Assembly (NCBI RefSeq): GCF_004798705.1
Contig: NZ_CP039290.1
Span: 3,596,001-3,660,000, forward strand
From: Arthrobacter sp. PAMC25564
GTDB taxonomy: Bacteria > Actinomycetota > Actinomycetes > Actinomycetales > Micrococcaceae
Direction of reading: 5' to 3'
DNA: 64,000 bases
This document shows, in pieces, positions 62,305-64,000 of the stretch. The notes below the pieces were generated by a model that ran no database searches, was not told the origin of the DNA, and saw only the letters and a program-made list of their open reading frames with translations. The stretch's first letter is position 1. Every line of letters begins with the position of its first letter. The translations under genes and the position numbers were made by a program.

Positions 62305-63860
62305 CTGAGCGCATTGTTGTTGTGGGCTTCGGACCGGTGGCCGCGCGGCTGGTCGACGAGCTGCTGCCGGCCGTGCGCAGCGGGCTGGCGCACCTGACGG
62401 TGATCGGTGAAGAGTCCGAGGCCGCGTACAACCGTGTGCTCGTGGCGGACCTCGGGGTCGGCCGGACCACGGCGCCGGCCCTGGCGCTGGCGGACGCCGC
62501 CGCGCTGATTGCCGACGGCGTCGACGTCCGGCTCGGCGTCCGGGTCCGCCGGGTGGACCGTGCCCGGCAGCAGCTGATCCTCGGCGACGGCACCTCCCCC
62601 GGCTATGACAGGCTGGTCTTCGCCACCGGATCCCGGCCGGTGATCCCCAACCTCACCGGGCTCAACCCGGACCCGGCCACGCCCGTGCTCCCCTTGGGCG
62701 TGACCGCGCTCCGGGACCTGCGCGACGCCGCGGGACTCCGGGAGGCGGTGGCCGGGGGCAAGCGCGTGGTGGTGCTGGGCGGCGGCGTGCTGGGCCTGGA
62801 GACGGCCCTCGCCGCGGCCGAGGAAGGCGCCACGGTAACCGTCGTGCACAATGGCCCGCACCCGCTGGGCCGCAGCATCGACCGCGGCGGCGGCGCGGTG
62901 CTCGCGGCTTCGTTGCGGAACTGCGGCGTGCGGGTGGCCGGCAACGCCCGCTCCACCGGCGTCGAACACAACGGGCCCGACGGCGGCTTCTCCGCCCTGC
63001 TGCTCGATGACGGCTCCGCGATCGACGGCGAGCTGCTGGTCCTCTCCTGCGGCGTCCGGCCGCGGACCGAACTTGCCGAGGGCTGCGGGCTTTCGACGGC
63101 GGCAGGCATCCTGGTGGACCACAAGCTCCGGGCGCACCACGAACCGCACATCTTTGCGATCGGCGACTGCGCCGAGGTCCGCTGCCCGGACCCGGAGTGC
63201 GTGGACTGCCGGACGGCACGCGGCCCGTCCGGGCTGGTGGGTCCGGGCTGGCGGCAGGCCGAATGGCTCGCCGAATACCTGACCCTGCTGGCGTCCGGCG
63301 CCGAGGTCGAGGCCGGGGCGTTGCCGGCGCTTCCGGCGGAACTGCCGGGCGTGATCGTACTCAAGGCCCGCGGCCTGAACATGGCCGTCGCCGGGGACAA
63401 CGCCACGGAGCCGTGGGACGAGGAATTGTTGACCGCCGGGGCGGGGAACGGCCGGCCCCGGCTGCAGATTGCCCAGTGGGCCGATCCCGAGCACGGCCGC
63501 TACGTGAAGATGACCACCCGCGCCGGAGTTCTCGAAGGCCTCGTGGCCGTGGGCATGCCCCGCACCGCGGCGGAGCTCGTGCAATTGTTTGAACGCGGCG
63601 CCGAGCTCCCCGCGGACCGGTCCCTGCTGCTGCGCCTGGACGGCCCGGACCAGGCGGCCGCCGCCGGCGCCGCCGACCCCGGGCGCACGGTGTGCCGCTG
63701 CGCGGGGGTCAGCGGGACGGCCATCGCCGCCGCGGCCTCCGACGGGTGCGGCACGGTTGCCGAGGTCTCCGGGGCCACTCGTGCGGGGACCGGATGTGGT
63801 GGGTGCCACGACGACATCAAGGGGATTATTGAGAAGCACTTTCAGGTAGCGGTTGCCTGA
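62301..63860 (+). CDS. nasB: FAD/NAD(P)-dependent oxidoreductase with C-terminal BFD-like [2Fe-2S] domain (nitrate reductase electron donor)
   Basis: 519 residues. FAD-binding start IVVVGFGPVAARLVDEL, NAD-binding VVVLGGGVLGLETALAAAEEG, and FAIGDCAEVRCPDPECVDC with extra cysteines. The last 60 residues form a BFD-like [2Fe-2S] domain: CRCAGVSG and GTGCGGCHDDI supply four cysteines. This is the layout of the first half of NirB/NasB without the sirohaem part, so it is most likely the NADH-to-reductase link of nitrate assimilation. Nitrite reductase itself is not in the window. Confidence 0.87.
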   Translation: MTERIVVVGFGPVAARLVDELLPAVRSGLAHLTVIGEESEAAYNRVLVADLGVGRTTAPALALADAAALIADGVDVRLGVRVRRVDRARQQLILGDGTSPGYDRLVFATGSRPVIPNLTGLNPDPATPVLPLGVTALRDLRDAAGLREAVAGGKRVVVLGGGVLGLETALAAAEEGATVTVVHNGPHPLGRSIDRGGGAVLAASLRNCGVRVAGNARSTGVEHNGPDGGFSALLLDDGSAIDGELLVLSCGVRPRTELAEGCGLSTAAGILVDHKLRAHHEPHIFAIGDCAEVRCPDPECVDCRTARGPSGLVGPGWRQAEWLAEYLTLLASGAEVEAGALPALPAELPGVIVLKARGLNMAVAGDNATEPWDEELLTAGAGNGRPRLQIAQWADPEHGRYVKMTTRAGVLEGLVAVGMPRTAAELVQLFERGAELPADRSLLLRLDGPDQAAAAGAADPGRTVCRCAGVSGTAIAAAASDGCGTVAEVSGATRAGTGCGGCHDDIKGIIEKHFQVAVA

Positions 63861-63886
63861 AACCAGGAATCGACGTCGAAATTTGA

Positions 63887-63927
63887 GCGCAAAGAAGGGG
63901 CCACCGCTGGTGGCCCCTTCTTTGCGC
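63887..63927. terminator. bidirectional hairpin terminator
   Basis: GCGCAAAGAAGGGGCCACC and GGTGGCCCCTTCTTTGCGC pair perfectly over 19 bases with a 3-base loop. It lies between the end of the nitrate operon and a convergent gene. Confidence 0.9.
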
Positions 63928-63931
63928 GCTG

Positions 63932-64000
63932 TTACTTGTCGCAGGCGATTCCGTCTCCGTCGCGGTCCAAGGGCGAGCGGTACCCCGGCGTGCCCCTGTA
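63932..64000 (-). CDS. Excalibur calcium-binding domain protein, partial
   Basis: Only the last 22 or so codons are in the window (TAA at 63932-63934). They read GTPGYRSPLDRDGDGIACDK, the end of an Excalibur motif (Asp-x-Asp-x-Asp-Gly-x-x-Cys), which binds calcium and is common in secreted actinobacterial proteins and nucleases. The N-terminal part lies beyond the window, so the domain's partner is unknown. Confidence 0.85.
   Translation of the reverse strand, partial: YRGTPGYRSPLDRDGDGIACDK

Overview
The window is high-GC chromosomal DNA from an actinobacterium, most likely an Arthrobacter/Pseudarthrobacter-type member of the Micrococcaceae. This rests on codon use, two SAM-IV riboswitches, the acyl-CoA carboxylase epsilon subunit next to its beta subunit, the gatCAB/ligA and birA/accD/accE/maf/accA neighbourhoods, and many start codons placed as in leaderless mRNAs. 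No rRNA, tRNA, CRISPR array, insertion sequence or prophage was seen.

Layout. 1-9.6 kb: a partial DUF1295-like membrane enzyme, a GNAT protein, glyS, a DUF606 transporter, an S4 RNA-binding protein, an esterase, an SGNH hydrolase, a SHOCT membrane protein, then metX and metY, each behind its own SAM-IV riboswitch. 9.6-21.5 kb: a decayed accessory stretch with five broken genes (MmyB-type regulator, aldo/keto reductase, cupin, Lrp-type regulator, MFS transporter). Intact genes among them are an alcohol dehydrogenase, a VOC protein, a CPBP protease, a histidine phosphatase and the amino-acid catabolic set tdh, kbl, FAD oxidase and hutI with a divergent LysR gene. 21.5-33.3 kb: gatC-gatA-gatB, a citrate transporter with its divergent CitA/CitB-type two-component system, ridA, a GNAT gene, and ligA coupled to an inositol-monophosphatase-like gene.

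33.3-40 kb: a PP2C phosphatase, a class III adenylate cyclase, a PH-domain membrane protein and birA, then a divergent HSDL2-like SDR and accD-accE. 40-49.9 kb: a block lying between accE and maf, with a DUF885 peptidase, a DAACS symporter, a secreted protein, TetR-MMPL, and a three-gene module with a b6-type cytochrome b. 49.9-56.8 kb: maf, the biotin-carrying carboxylase alpha subunit, a glutamine amidotransferase and a 2-oxoacid dehydrogenase (E1 alpha, E1 beta, E2). 56.9-64 kb: an MHS transporter and a nitrate-assimilation operon (narK, nitrate reductase, FAD/[2Fe-2S] partner), ending in a partial Excalibur-domain gene.

Functional links: birA biotinylates the carboxylase alpha subunit, which works with accD/accE. 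The SAM-IV switches tie both methionine genes to SAM level. tdh and kbl turn threonine into glycine and acetyl-CoA. CitA/CitB probably controls the citrate transporter. The most unusual items are the Rieske-less cytochrome b6-like module and a family of covarying palindromes whose four copies fall as two pairs, one around the citrate genes and one around the cytochrome genes.
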